Positions 28,430-37,249 of a stretch of DNA of 64,000 nt are shown one piece after another; the first letter of the stretch is position 1; the number at the start of each line of letters is the position of its first letter. The stretch is from Candidatus Salinicoccus stercoripullorum (GTDB lineage: Bacteria > Bacillota > Bacilli > Staphylococcales > Salinicoccaceae), in NCBI GenBank assembly GCA_019113295.1, contig DXHR01000003.1, forward strand, positions 232,581-296,580. The letters are read 5' to 3'. The notes beneath the pieces were generated by a model. That model did no database searches, was not told the DNA's origin, and saw only the letters and a list, made by a program, of their open reading frames with translations. The translations under genes and the position numbers were made by a program.

Positions 28430-28454
28430 GTTTATAAATGGGTTTAAGGGGAAT
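28430..28454 (+). promoter_or_regulatory. Possible sigma-B promoter
   Basis: GTTTAT (28430-28435), 13-nt spacer, GGGAAT (28449-28454), close to the GTTTAA/GGGWAW general-stress consensus. It lies about 75 nt ahead of the tiny ORF at 28530. No data beyond the match. Confidence 0.35.
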
Positions 28455-28529
28455 TTATATATTGGATCAGAAGTTTCCCGCTATCTGAAATCCATCCAAA
28501 TTGAACGATTGAATGAGGGGATGCAATTG

Positions 28530-28607
28530 ATGGGTAAGACGCAGGATAAGGATATAAACGAAGACAAAGACATACTTGAACAGGTAAGGATAATACTCGG
28601 AAAATAA
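28530..28607 (+). CDS. Possible 25-residue peptide gene upstream of lexA (convergent)
   Basis: Reads MGKTQDKDINEDKDILEQV then RIILGK, highly charged and without hydrophobic segments. GAGGGG lies 9 nt before ATG 28530. An in-frame ATG at 28521 (28 residues) touches that site, and a 72-residue version from 28389 has no good start signal. A sigma-B-like promoter upstream and a strong terminator at 28658 bracket it, which makes expression of a short RNA or peptide plausible. Not recognised. It could equally be a small RNA with an accidental ORF. Confidence 0.35.
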   Translation: MGKTQDKDINEDKDILEQVRIILGK

Positions 28608-28657
28608 TAGAATGTACCGGTTACACAAGGGATGGATTACCGGATAGTCAATATAAG

Positions 28658-28686
28658 AAGGGCATATGCTTAAGCATATGCCCTTT
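28658..28686. terminator. Bidirectional palindromic terminator before lexA
   Basis: Bases 28658-28685 form a perfect 28-nt palindrome (AAGGGCATATGC arms, TTAA centre) followed by TTT. It is placed to end both the + strand unit and lexA. Confidence 0.8.
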
Positions 28687-28699
28687 AATTATGTGACAC

Positions 28700-29314
28700 T
28701 CAGAATTCCCGGAACAGACCGACCACTTTGCCAAGTACTGTGACTGCATCCAGATATATTGGATCCATAGTCTGGTTTTCCGGCTGTAATCTGTAATAGC
28801 CGTTTTCTTTATAAAATCTTTTCACTGTCGCTTCATCATCTTCTGTCATGGCTACAATGATATCACCGTTATGGGCGATGTTCTGTTTTCTGACAATCAC
28901 CCTGTCACCATCATGGATACCCGCTTCGATCATGCTGTCACCTGCTACGTTCAGCAGGAAAATCTCGCTGTTGTGGTTTGCAGTGAAATGCTCTGGAAGC
29001 GGGAAGTACTCATCTACATTTTCGACAGCTGTAATCGGCAGACCGGCCGTAACCTTGCCGAGTACAGGCACCTGGATGACGGAAGCATACTGGCTGTTCT
29101 CCTCCATGACGATTTCTATCGCACGGGGTTTGGTCGGATCGCGTTTGATATATCCCTTATCCTGCAGTTTGGCAAGATGTCCGTGTACAGTCGAACTTGA
29201 CTGCAGGCCGACAGCATTGCCGATTTCCCGAACACTTGGCGGATATCCTTTATCCTGAACGGTCCTCTTGATGTACTGATAGATTTGCTTTTGCCTGTCC
29301 GTTAACTCCTTCAT
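28700..29314 (-). CDS. lexA: LexA repressor
   Basis: SOS repressor of 204 residues. An N-terminal winged helix ([37 protein letters not shown]) is followed by an S24 self-cleavage domain with the scissile Ala-Gly in KVTAGLP (about 89-94), catalytic Ser in GDSMIEAGI (about 127) and Lys in EATVKRF (about 165). RecA filaments trigger cleavage. It is divergent from sosA, and two LexA boxes lie in the shared 139-nt gap, so it is likely autoregulated. Confidence 0.97.
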   Translation of the reverse strand: MKELTDRQKQIYQYIKRTVQDKGYPPSVREIGNAVGLQSSSTVHGHLAKLQDKGYIKRDPTKPRAIEIVMEENSQYASVIQVPVLGKVTAGLPITAVENVDEYFPLPEHFTANHNSEIFLLNVAGDSMIEAGIHDGDRVIVRKQNIAHNGDIIVAMTEDDEATVKRFYKENGYYRLQPENQTMDPIYLDAVTVLGKVVGLFREF

Positions 29315-29367
29315 ATTATACCTCCAGATTTTATTAACCTAATTCTACCATACGAACAATGCTGTTA

Positions 29368-29381
29368 CAAACATTTGTTCG
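29368..29381. promoter_or_regulatory. LexA (SOS) box 1
   Basis: Read on the minus strand this is CGAACAAATGTTTG, a full match to the Gram-positive CGAACRNRYGTTYG consensus. It lies closer to lexA. Confidence 0.9.
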
Positions 29382-29389
29382 TAATGGCG

Positions 29390-29418
29390 TTGACCCGGAA
29401 CATCCGTTCTGTTATCAT
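29390..29418 (+). promoter_or_regulatory. sosA promoter
   Basis: TTGACC (29390-29395), 17-nt spacer, TATCAT (29413-29418). The predicted start of transcription falls at the edge of LexA box 2. Confidence 0.7.
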
Positions 29419-29425
29419 TATTATA

Positions 29426-29439
29426 CAAACATACGTTCC
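29426..29439. promoter_or_regulatory. LexA (SOS) box 2, at the sosA transcription start
   Basis: Minus-strand reading GGAACGTATGTTTG matches the LexA consensus at all positions but the first. It overlaps the start region of sosA mRNA. Confidence 0.8.
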
Positions 29440-29453
29440 GGGAGGGGATTTAC

Positions 29454-29702
29454 ATGACACTGAAAGAATTTCAGATGCTTTCCACTGTATTCATATTCGT
29501 ATTGGTTGCCGGTCTTATTTTCATGCTGCAGTCCCATGACGCAACGAACGCACATTCCGATGTTGCTTATATAGATGAATTCCAGGTCGTTACTTTTGAA
29601 GATGAAAAGAACAGTAAGGATGAAACGGATGTTCCGGATGAAGCATACGCAGAAAGCACGAGGATGGATCAGCTGGTCGAATTGATAGGGTTTATAAAAT
29701 GA
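29454..29702 (+). CDS. sosA: SosA-type SOS cell-division inhibitor
   Basis: Eighty-two residues: a short N-terminus, one membrane helix (MLSTVFIFVLVAGLIFML), then an acidic extracellular tail with no LysM domain. That is the layout of staphylococcal SosA, which blocks division during the SOS response and is removed by the CtpA protease; Bacillus YneA instead carries LysM. It is divergent from lexA and directly behind a LexA-boxed promoter. GGGAGGGG lies before the ATG. Function is inferred from position, architecture and SOS control. Confidence 0.82.
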   Translation: MTLKEFQMLSTVFIFVLVAGLIFMLQSHDATNAHSDVAYIDEFQVVTFEDEKNSKDETDVPDEAYAESTRMDQLVELIGFIK

Positions 29703-29707
29703 TGGAG

Positions 29708-29738
29708 AAAGTATGAGGATGGTCTCATACTTTTTTTT
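29708..29738 (+). terminator. Terminator of sosA
   Basis: AAAGTATGAG/CTCATACTTT perfect 10-bp stem (29708-29717 and 29724-29733) followed by eight T. Confidence 0.9.
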
Positions 29739-29775
29739 ATGGTAAATTATAATAGAATGGACGGGAGGGTTCATC

Positions 29776-30012
29776 ATGTTGGAAAACCATAGGCTTGAGC
29801 GTCTCAATGCACTTGCGGCCAAGAAGAAATCCGGGGCTATATCCCAAAGTGAGCTGCAGGAGCTTAAAGGGTTGAGGGAGGCATATTTGAAAAACTTCAG
29901 ATCTTCATTCAGGAAACAGGTGGAGAATACCAAAGTCATCGATCCTGAAGGAAAAGATGTCACTCCCAAAAAACTGAAACGCATACAACAGGATAAGAAT
30001 AATAAAAACTAA
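29776..30012 (+). CDS. ynzC: DUF896/YnzC-family protein
   Basis: Seventy-eight-residue basic helical protein with the family order: [21 protein letters not shown], then LRE.YLKNFR, then [18 protein letters not shown]. Bacillus YnzC is encoded in the SOS-linked lexA-yneA region but its role is unknown. GGGAGG precedes the ATG. It is 14 nt before tkt. A second member of the family occurs at 53.8 kb in this window. Confidence 0.88.
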   Translation: MLENHRLERLNALAAKKKSGAISQSELQELKGLREAYLKNFRSSFRKQVENTKVIDPEGKDVTPKKLKRIQQDKNNKN

Positions 30013-30025
30013 AGGAGCAAGTAAT

Positions 30026-32011
30026 ATGACTTTTGATAAAACAGATCAGCTGGCTATAAACACAATCAGGACACTTTCCATCGATGCAGTAGAAAAAGCG
30101 AATTCCGGTCACCCGGGTCTGCCCATGGGCGCGGCGCCAATGGCATATACTCTCTGGAGCCGACACCTGAATTTCAATCCGAATTCAGTAAAATGGTTCG
30201 ACAGGGACCGTTTTGTACTGAGTGCCGGCCATGGTTCCATGCTTGTGTACAGTCTTCTGCACCTTTCCGGGGCACTTGAAATGGAAGAATTGAAGGAATT
30301 CAGGCAGTATGAATCCAAAACCCCGGGACATCCGGAATTCAAGCATACCGACGGTGTTGAAATCACCACCGGCCCGCTGGGGCAAGGGCTTGCAATGAGC
30401 GTCGGCATGGCAATGGCTGAAAAGCATCTTGCCGCGCGCTACAACCGCGACGGATATGACGTTGTCGACCACTACACATATGTCATTGCCAGTGACGGGG
30501 ATCTGATGGAAGGAATATCCCATGAAGCCTCCTCACTTGCAGGACATGTTGGCCTGGATAAGCTGATTGTACTGTATGATTCCAATGATATTTCACTTGA
30601 CGGCGATCTTGACATGAGTTTTTCCGAAGACGTGAAAAAACGCTTCGAAGGGTATAACTGGCACTATATCAGAGTCGAAGACGGCAATGATGTTGAAGAG
30701 ATCGACAAAGCGATCACTGAAGCTAAATCTTCCGACAAGCCTGTTTTGATTGAAGTGAAGACAATCATCGGCTACGGTTCACCAAACAAGCAGGGCAAGA
30801 GTGCATCACATGGTGCGCCGCTTGGTGCGGATGAAAGAAATGCGGCATTTGAACACTACGGTTTCGATCCCGGGAAAACTTTCGAAGTGGATAAGTCCGT
30901 CTACGACCGCTTCAGTGAGACCCTGAAAATGCGGAGTAACGCCAAAGAAGCGGAATGGATCAAAGTGATGGAGAATTATGCCACGTCCCATCCGGAACTC
31001 CATAAAGAGTTTGAAGATGCAATCAACGGTATTCTCGCTGCAGGGTACGACAGTGATCTTCCATACTATGAAGCCGGTGAAAAGAAAGCGACCCGTGCCA
31101 CTTCAAGCGAAATGATCCAGGTATTGTCCGAAACGGTACCGACACTGTTCGGCGGGGCAGCAGACCTTGCCAGCAGTAACAAAACCAATGTCAAGGAAGA
31201 AGCGGACTTTTCCAAAGATACTCCGGAAGGCAGAAACGTATGGTTTGGTGTACGTGAATTCGGCATGGCAGCCGCATTGAACGGCATGGCTGCCCACGGC
31301 GGTGTCCGTCCATACGGAGGTACATTCTTTGTATTCAGCGATTACCTGAAGCCGGCGCTCCGTCTGAGTGCATTGATGAAGCTTCCTGTGACCTATGTAT
31401 TTACTCATGACTCCATCGCTGTTGGCGAAGACGGTCCGACACATGAGCCTGTGGAACAGCTTGCAGGGCTCCGGGCAATTCCGAACCTGAATACGATCCG
31501 TCCGGCAGATGGCAATGAAACACGTGCGGCATGGAAAGTGGCAATGGAGGCAGAAGATGCACCGACAGCGCTTGTCCTGACACGCCAGGATGTCGAAGTG
31601 ATCGATGTGCCTTACTTCGAAGTTGAAGAAGGTGTCAAAAAAGGCGGATATATCGCATATGATGAAGGCGATGAAGCAATCCTGTTTGCATCAGGAAGTG
31701 AAGTGCCGCTTGCAGTCAATGCAGCGAAACAGCTTAAGACACAGGGTGTGAATGTCAAAGTCGCATCCATTCCGAACATGCAGCAGTTCCTGAATCAGGA
31801 CGCGGAATATATTGACAGCGTGCTCAATCCGCATATTGAAAACAGGACCGCAATCGAGATGGCGGCAAGCCATGGATGGCATCGTTTCGTCGGCATGAAC
31901 GGCAAGCTGCACACCATCGACACTTACGGTGCAAGTGCTCCCGGCGGTCTTGTGATTGAGAAATACGGCTTTACCGTCGAAAGGGTTCTCCAGACTGTAC
32001 TCGACAAATAA
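30026..32011 (+). CDS. tkt: Transketolase
   Basis: Thiamine-diphosphate enzyme of the non-oxidative pentose phosphate pathway, 661 residues, full length. Visible: [46 protein letters not shown] and the diphosphate-binding [23 protein letters not shown] in the first domain; [19 protein letters not shown] and [20 protein letters not shown] in the second. AAAGGAG precedes the ATG. lexA-sosA-ynzC-tkt-yneF is conserved in staphylococci. Confidence 0.97.
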   Translation: MTFDKTDQLAINTIRTLSIDAVEKANSGHPGLPMGAAPMAYTLWSRHLNFNPNSVKWFDRDRFVLSAGHGSMLVYSLLHLSGALEMEELKEFRQYESKTPGHPEFKHTDGVEITTGPLGQGLAMSVGMAMAEKHLAARYNRDGYDVVDHYTYVIASDGDLMEGISHEASSLAGHVGLDKLIVLYDSNDISLDGDLDMSFSEDVKKRFEGYNWHYIRVEDGNDVEEIDKAITEAKSSDKPVLIEVKTIIGYGSPNKQGKSASHGAPLGADERNAAFEHYGFDPGKTFEVDKSVYDRFSETLKMRSNAKEAEWIKVMENYATSHPELHKEFEDAINGILAAGYDSDLPYYEAGEKKATRATSSEMIQVLSETVPTLFGGAADLASSNKTNVKEEADFSKDTPEGRNVWFGVREFGMAAALNGMAAHGGVRPYGGTFFVFSDYLKPALRLSALMKLPVTYVFTHDSIAVGEDGPTHEPVEQLAGLRAIPNLNTIRPADGNETRAAWKVAMEAEDAPTALVLTRQDVEVIDVPYFEVEEGVKKGGYIAYDEGDEAILFASGSEVPLAVNAAKQLKTQGVNVKVASIPNMQQFLNQDAEYIDSVLNPHIENRTAIEMAASHGWHRFVGMNGKLHTIDTYGASAPGGLVIEKYGFTVERVLQTVLDK

Positions 32012-32077
32012 CTTGTTGAAAAACACCTGTTTTTAATGTAAACTTTATAATGGTCTACGAAGAAAGAGGTGAGCAGT

Positions 32078-32335
32078 TTGGCTACTTGGATTTGGATAAT
32101 TATTGTTACAGTTGCACTCATCGGTGGCGTTGCATTGGGATTCTTTCTCGCAAGAAAGTATATGATGGACTATCTTGAAAAGAATCCGCCTATTAATGAA
32201 GACATGCTCAGAATGATGATGATGCAGATGGGGCAGAAACCTTCCCAGAAGAAAATCAATCAGATGATGACAATGATGAATAAGCAAACGGATTCTAAAG
32301 AAGCGAAAAAGCGCGTCAAAGATGCGAAGAAATAG
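32078..32335 (+). CDS. yneF: YneF family (UPF0154) membrane protein
   Basis: About 85 residues: one membrane helix ([20 protein letters not shown]) then the highly conserved cytosolic segment [20 protein letters not shown] followed by [22 protein letters not shown] 32078 is preferred because it restores the family start MATW and lies 6 nt after GAGGTG; a GTG at 32069 overlaps that site. The function is unknown despite wide conservation in Firmicutes. A terminator follows at once. Confidence 0.9.
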   Translation: MATWIWIIIVTVALIGGVALGFFLARKYMMDYLEKNPPINEDMLRMMMMQMGQKPSQKKINQMMTMMNKQTDSKEAKKRVKDAKK

Positions 32336-32337
32336 AA

Positions 32338-32378
32338 AATAAACCTCTCTGCACCTCATGTGCCGGGAGGTTTATTTT
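32338..32378 (+). terminator. Terminator of tkt-yneF
   Basis: Long hairpin: AATAAACCTC pairs with GAGGTTTATT, with an inner GCAC/GTGC stem, followed by a T run. Confidence 0.82.
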
Positions 32379-32408
32379 TGCCCACATTGAATAAATATTT
32401 ACTTTTTA

Positions 32409-32442
32409 AACACTTTATCCATATCGAGATGAAGTGTTTTTT
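32409..32442 (+). terminator. Second terminator-like hairpin in the AT-rich gap
   Basis: AACACTTTATC pairs with GATGAAGTGTT (one G-U), 8-nt loop, then six T. No gene lies between it and the previous terminator. It may be a back-up terminator or a relic; the rest of the gap up to the promoter at 32512 shows nothing else. Confidence 0.55.
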
Positions 32443-32511
32443 CATTAAAAATGTTTATTTTAGAAATAAAATTATCAATCTTATAAACATTGCCATTTTT
32501 CAAAATATTCA

Positions 32512-32540
32512 TTGATTAGGCATAATCATTCATATATAAT
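32512..32540 (+). promoter_or_regulatory. Sigma-A promoter of the binding-protein gene
   Basis: TTGATT (32512-32517), 17-nt spacer, TATAAT (32535-32540), 30 nt before the start codon. Confidence 0.7.
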
Positions 32541-32570
32541 TGAATTATACATTTGGGAGGAGGAAAATTG

Positions 32571-34280
32571 ATGAACAGGAAATTTTTTGTATTTTTCTTT
32601 GTTCTTGTACTGACATTGGCACTCGCGGCCTGTACTGATGATTCAGATGTGGACGGCAGCGGCGATGAAAGTACGGGGGGAGAAGAGGGGACTGATGAGA
32701 ATGCTGAAGGAGGCGGGGGCAGTGGTGATCTGAATATCGCCATCATGGACGATGTAGTTACACTTGACCCGCATGGCAGTAATGATTCAGCTTCTGCCCA
32801 GGTCAGAAGAAATATTTATGAAACGCTGGTGTTCCAGGAAACTGATATGGAACTCGCACCGGGACTTGCAGAGGAATGGGAAGCAACAGAGGACGATGTC
32901 TGGAATTTGAAACTCCGTGAAGGTACGACTTTCCATAATGGCTCAGAATTCACAGCAGAGGATGTCAAAGCGACACTCGACCGTGTGCGTGACGCTGCAG
33001 TTGCATCAGAAGTTGCATTCCTGTTTGAAATGATCGAAGAAGTGGAAGTGGTGGGAGACTATGAAGTCAATCTACATACAGAATTCCCATTTGCTCCGCT
33101 TCCGAGCCACCTTGCCCATAATACGGCGGGCATCATGAGCAAGGATCTGATCGACCAGGATTATCAGACGGCACTCGATGAAGCGGGCGTGGACATGACT
33201 GCGGATGAATACTACGAGCTGCGTGATGAAGGCGGATCAGAATATGAAGATGTTGCAGAACAGATTTCAGAGCATACGAGCGGTGTTATCGGCTCACAGG
33301 CAGACGGCACGAACCATCTGATGCTGGAGTCGAGATCTTCAGGAGAGGAGACGGTCCTTGAGAAATTCGACGATTTCCAGGGAGGGGAACGTAATTTTGA
33401 AACAGTCACTTTCCGTGTCATACCTGAAAATGGGGCCCGTATGGCTGAACTTGAAACAGGCGGTATCCAGGTTGCCGGAGACGTCGACTCAAGCAGTGCT
33501 GTACGTGTAGCTGAAGGGGCTGATACAGAACTCGTTGAACAGGAATCCGTAAGGATGTCCTATCTTGGCTTCAACACTGAGAAAGAACCGTTTGACGATG
33601 TCAAAGTACGCCAGGCGATCTCTTACGCCATCGACCGCGATGAAATCATCTCCGGTGTATACGATGATATGGGAATCGCAGCAACCGGGCCGCTTGCTCC
33701 GGATGTATGGGGGTATGATGAAAACCTCGAAGGTATAGATTACGATATGGAACGTGCCAAAGAGCTGCTGGCGGAAACGGATGTGGCTGACGGTTTCAGC
33801 ACAACAATCTGGGTGGATGAAGATCCTCAGATCATCGACACGGCAGTCTATATCCAGGAGAAACTGGCAGAGCTGAACATCGATGTCAATGTAGAACAGT
33901 TCGAATGGGGCGCGTACCTTGACCGTACTGCACAGGGCGATCACGACATGTTCATCCTCGGCTGGACTACAGTAACTGCTGATGCCGATTACGGTCTGTA
34001 TGCATTGTTCCATTCAAACAGTCATGGCGCAACAGGGAACCGTTCTTTCTATACGAACGAGGAAGTCGACAGCCTACTTGACGAAGGACGTACAGAACCT
34101 GAGGAAGAAGCAAGGTTTGAAGCATACAGCAATGCCCAGCAGATCCTGATAGAGGAAGCGCCGGCGGCATACCTGTTCCATACCAATTTTGCACTGGGGG
34201 TCAATTCATCCCAGGTGAGTGGTGTAGACCTTGACCCGGTGGGTAACATCAGAATTGAAAATGTGTCATTCAATGAGTAG
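32571..34280 (+). CDS. Peptide/nickel-type ABC transporter substrate-binding lipoprotein (SBP family 5)
   Basis: Lipoprotein of 569 residues: signal peptide with lipobox LALAAC, an acidic Gly/Ser/Glu linker, then an OppA/DppA-type binding fold (TLDPHGSNDSASAQVRRNIYETLV, LREGTTFHNGSEFTAEDV, FDDVKVRQAISYAIDRDEII). It captures peptides or similar solutes outside the membrane. It is solitary: its own promoter and terminator bracket it and no permease or ATPase gene is nearby, so it must dock to a transporter encoded elsewhere. ATG 32571 follows GGGAGGAGG. The specific ligand is unknown. Confidence 0.88.
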   Translation: MNRKFFVFFFVLVLTLALAACTDDSDVDGSGDESTGGEEGTDENAEGGGGSGDLNIAIMDDVVTLDPHGSNDSASAQVRRNIYETLVFQETDMELAPGLAEEWEATEDDVWNLKLREGTTFHNGSEFTAEDVKATLDRVRDAAVASEVAFLFEMIEEVEVVGDYEVNLHTEFPFAPLPSHLAHNTAGIMSKDLIDQDYQTALDEAGVDMTADEYYELRDEGGSEYEDVAEQISEHTSGVIGSQADGTNHLMLESRSSGEETVLEKFDDFQGGERNFETVTFRVIPENGARMAELETGGIQVAGDVDSSSAVRVAEGADTELVEQESVRMSYLGFNTEKEPFDDVKVRQAISYAIDRDEIISGVYDDMGIAATGPLAPDVWGYDENLEGIDYDMERAKELLAETDVADGFSTTIWVDEDPQIIDTAVYIQEKLAELNIDVNVEQFEWGAYLDRTAQGDHDMFILGWTTVTADADYGLYALFHSNSHGATGNRSFYTNEEVDSLLDEGRTEPEEEARFEAYSNAQQILIEEAPAAYLFHTNFALGVNSSQVSGVDLDPVGNIRIENVSFNE

Positions 34281-34287
34281 GCAGTAC

Positions 34288-34325
34288 AAAATCCAAAGAC
34301 GAATCCTGTCTTTGGATTTTTTTTG
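34288..34325 (+). terminator. Terminator of the binding-protein gene
   Basis: AAAATCCAAAGAC/GTCTTTGGATTTT 13-bp stem (34288-34300 and 34308-34320) with a long T run. The following 130 bases up to the next hairpin hold nothing recognisable. Confidence 0.88.
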
Positions 34326-34460
34326 TGCATAACAGACGTATCACCTATGCCGTACTCCGTTATCTTCATTTTGGACTGGACAATATTTATTCATAATCTG
34401 GTACAGCTCCGGTATACACACTGATTTGGAAGCAAGTATAAAGTGGTGAAACCAAAAGCA

Positions 34461-34493
34461 AAAGACAAACCCTGTGAATCAGGGTTTGTCTTT
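34461..34493 (-). terminator. Terminator of the homocysteine methyltransferase gene
   Basis: Perfect 14-bp stem AAAGACAAACCCTG/CAGGGTTTGTCTTT (34461-34474 and 34480-34493). The minus-strand gene ends 1 nt away, and the bases after the stem on that strand are A/T-rich. It is symmetrical and could work in both directions. Confidence 0.75.
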
Positions 34494-34494
34494 T

Positions 34495-35547
34495 TCATGC
34501 CTTCGTTTTATATTCGGTTATGTGATCCTGGAGCGTATCATCCTGTCCGAACAGGAAGTGCTTATGCATGTCCGGTGAGTATTTGGAATTGATGGTTTCA
34601 ATGCCGACCGCTTCTGCGACTGCGCGCACCATTGCCGGCGATGCGCCGCAGCAGAGCCCGATGTAGTTGATTCCGATACTGTGTGCCTCTTTTGCCCATT
34701 CTGCCAGCTCATATCTGTTGTGATAGAGCGGATCGAGTGCTGTCGGGAAGGTCGTTTCTGTCGGCAGGTGACAGCTGCATCCGCCGTCGGGGAGGTTGAA
34801 GAATGTCGGGTTTTCTTCAGTCGTCCTGTATGGTAATGGAAGTGCACCGACGTACCCGTCTGTATTGTTGCGGATTTTCTCCAAATACGGCTGCATCGTA
34901 TCCGGCCCCCTGAAGCAGTTCATGCCGACGACGAGCGCACCTTTTTCCTCCAATATCCTGCATGATTCCTCAACTGTGTACCCGTCGCGCAGTATATTTT
35001 CGCCCATGAGTCCGAGTGTAATCACTGCGGGAAGTCCGGCCTTTTTAATCTCCTCCAATGCAATCAATGCCTCTTCATGATAATAGAATGTCTCACCATT
35101 GATATAGTCGACGCCTTCATCCACGCACCATGATATCATTTCGCTGAAGATCGCCCTGACTTTTTCTTTCGAATCAGCATCTTCCGGGTTGAATATATTA
35201 GTGTTGGAAATGTTTCCGGCTACAAGTGCTTGTTCCTCAGGATGTTCAGCGGCCACTTCTTTTGCCAGCCGGATGGCATTTCTGTTAAGCGGTTCGAGCA
35301 ATTCCTCTTTGCCGATGATACGCATCTTTTCCCGGTGTGCATTGTAGGTGAATGCAAGTACGACATCCGACCCTGCTTTCATATAGTCTCTGTACACCTG
35401 TTTCAGTGCCTCCGGGTTTTCAAGTGCCACTTCCGGCACGAATGAACCTGCCTGCAGATATCCCCGTCTTTCCAACTCGAATAAATACCCTTCGCCGACG
35501 ATGACAGTTCCTTGTTCCAAACGTTCCTTCAAACTTCTTTTGCTCAT
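34495..35547 (-). CDS. Homocysteine S-methyltransferase family protein
   Basis: Zinc-dependent methyltransferase fold, 350 residues. The zinc cysteines are in VGMNCFRGP (single Cys) and LCCGAS (Cys pair), the arrangement of the BHMT/MmuM/MetH N-terminal domain. It would methylate homocysteine, or a similar thiol, from a donor such as S-methylmethionine, betaine or methyltetrahydrofolate; the donor cannot be told from sequence. It is solitary, behind an S-box riboswitch and terminator, so it is expressed when S-adenosylmethionine is low. That supports a role in making or salvaging methionine. Confidence 0.87.
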   Translation of the reverse strand: MSKRSLKERLEQGTVIVGEGYLFELERRGYLQAGSFVPEVALENPEALKQVYRDYMKAGSDVVLAFTYNAHREKMRIIGKEELLEPLNRNAIRLAKEVAAEHPEEQALVAGNISNTNIFNPEDADSKEKVRAIFSEMISWCVDEGVDYINGETFYYHEEALIALEEIKKAGLPAVITLGLMGENILRDGYTVEESCRILEEKGALVVGMNCFRGPDTMQPYLEKIRNNTDGYVGALPLPYRTTEENPTFFNLPDGGCSCHLPTETTFPTALDPLYHNRYELAEWAKEAHSIGINYIGLCCGASPAMVRAVAEAVGIETINSKYSPDMHKHFLFGQDDTLQDHITEYKTKA

Positions 35548-35592
35548 TTTCCTGCCTCCTGTAAATGTTTTGATTGCCAGAAGAAGCGGAGA

Positions 35593-35628
35593 TGAAAAAA
35601 GCCCTCCGCTTTGTGGTAAAGAAGAGGG
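35593..35628 (-). terminator. SAM-riboswitch expression-platform terminator
   Basis: On the minus strand GCCCTC (35628-35623) pairs with GAGGGC (35605-35600), followed by TTTTTTC. It lies between the S-box aptamer and the gene. Confidence 0.85.
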
Positions 35629-35647
35629 CGATATATTGAAATCTTCC

Positions 35648-35754
35648 CTTATCTTCTAGCATCTTGCTACTGGAATTGGCACAGTGCAGTAATTGCCTGT
35701 TGCCGAGGCTTCGAAGGGCCAGTCCCTCCACCTCTCTGGATAAGAAAGTGAATC
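35648..35754 (-). promoter_or_regulatory. SAM-I riboswitch (S-box)
   Basis: The minus strand shows the S-box signatures in order: CTTATC (P1), AGAGAGGTGGAGGGACTGGC, CCTTCGAAGCCTCGGCAAC and the closing GATAAG. P1 pairs 35749-35754 with 35648-35653. A terminator follows downstream on the same strand. Confidence 0.96.
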
Positions 35755-35879
35755 ATTTATTTAGTTGTTATTGATTACTATAAACAGTGTTGCTGATGAA
35801 GTCAATATAAAAAGGAAAAATAATTTATTATTTGAATTTTCTCTACTGTAACTTCATCCCTTCTGAAAGAACTTTCCTA

Positions 35880-37010
35880 TTACCTCATTTTGAAGAATGC
35901 AATCAGGCCGATGGATGCGGTGGTAAAAAGAATCACGCCCATTGGTATTGCGGAAGCTTCATTGACGCCTGCCAGAGGGGAGAATATAGCACCAAGCAGC
36001 AGGGGGAGCATGCCCAGTACGGCACTTGCACTCCCTGCACGATGACCCTGTTCTGACATGCCCAGTGTGAATGTACTTGTGACCGTCATGCCCATCGTGG
36101 TCATATAGATGAAGATTAAAGTGACGATGGCGGCCAATGGTCCTTCGATGACAGTCATGATGAGCAATATGAAAGTTGCGGTAACGGCAATAATCAGGGC
36201 GGTTTTCAGCAGATGTTTTTCATGGATGACACCCCCCAGACGTCCGATGATGAAACTGCCGATGATGATAGCAATTCCGTTGATGCCAAAAAGTATACTG
36301 AAAGTCTGTGGTGAAACGCCGTAAATCTCCTGATAGATGAACGGTGTGCCGGAGACATATGCAAAGCTGCCGCCATGGACGAATCCGACGATAACCGCAT
36401 AAACTGTGAATGAGCGGTCATTAATGAGGGAGATCATTGTACGGATGCTGGCTGCGCCTGTGCTTTTTATCCGTTTTTCAGGCGGAAGTGTTTCTTTGAG
36501 ATTCAGTGCAACGATGACCACAATCACAATTCCCAAAATGGCAAGGAATAAAAATATGGTCTGCCAGTTTGCGAAGGGAAGGAGCAGTATTGCCCCTCCT
36601 GACATCGGAGCAGCCATGGGGGCCACAGCATTGATGACCATCAGCAGGGAGAAGAACTTTGTCAGTTCACGGCCGCTGAAAATATCACGCACTACTGCCC
36701 TTGACAGGACAACGCCTGCGGAAGCTGTGAAGCCCTGTAAAAACCTCGCTGCAATCAGTACATAAATATTCGGGGCGAACATACATAAAAGTGATGCCAC
36801 GACGAACAGGGAAGTGGATAAGATCAAAGGTTTTTTTCTTCCTTCCGCATCACTGAGGGGGCCTATGAAGACCTGTCCGAAGGCAAGCCCGAGCAGACAT
36901 GCGGTCAGTGTGACCTGCACAAGTGCCGGGCTGGTGTCGAGATCAGCAGTGATGCCCGGAAAACTTGGCAGATACATATCGATATTCAATGGTCCCATGA
37001 TGGCAAGCAT
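35880..37010 (-). CDS. Bcr/CflA-type MFS drug exporter (true start probably upstream, non-ATG)
   Basis: Twelve-helix major-facilitator antiporter with the Bcr/CflA hallmark PLNIDMYLPSFP in helix 1 and motif A-like GPLSDAEGRKKPLI. From the first ATG (37010) the protein has 376 residues but loses the start of helix 1. The frame stays open upstream to a TGA at 37104-37106 and encodes HNPTGKKRLGLALLLG, a typical family N-terminus. No ATG, GTG or TTG occurs there. A strong GGAGGTGG ends near 37093-37096, and an ATC (37088-37086) lies 7 nt after its GGAGG core. An ATA is further in. It is divergent from the ABC pair. Substrate unknown. Confidence 0.85.
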   Translation of the reverse strand: MLAIMGPLNIDMYLPSFPGITADLDTSPALVQVTLTACLLGLAFGQVFIGPLSDAEGRKKPLILSTSLFVVASLLCMFAPNIYVLIAARFLQGFTASAGVVLSRAVVRDIFSGRELTKFFSLLMVINAVAPMAAPMSGGAILLLPFANWQTIFLFLAILGIVIVVIVALNLKETLPPEKRIKSTGAASIRTMISLINDRSFTVYAVIVGFVHGGSFAYVSGTPFIYQEIYGVSPQTFSILFGINGIAIIIGSFIIGRLGGVIHEKHLLKTALIIAVTATFILLIMTVIEGPLAAIVTLIFIYMTTMGMTVTSTFTLGMSEQGHRAGSASAVLGMLPLLLGAIFSPLAGVNEASAIPMGVILFTTASIGLIAFFKMR

Positions 37011-37249
37011 ACCGAGCAGCAGAGCGAGTCCGAGCCGTTTTTTTCCAGTGGGGTTATGTATTACGAATTCATCATTAGTCTGGTAGATATAACCACCTCC
37101 AAATCAAGTCTAATCCAGGAAGCCATCCGGCACAATGGTAAAAGCCATCATCATAACTGAATATGGATCTGAATGACCCTTTTATATTATTTCATTTTCC
37201 GTAATATATGGTAGAATTTAAGCTGAACGAGGCATGGGGGGCGAAGGGG

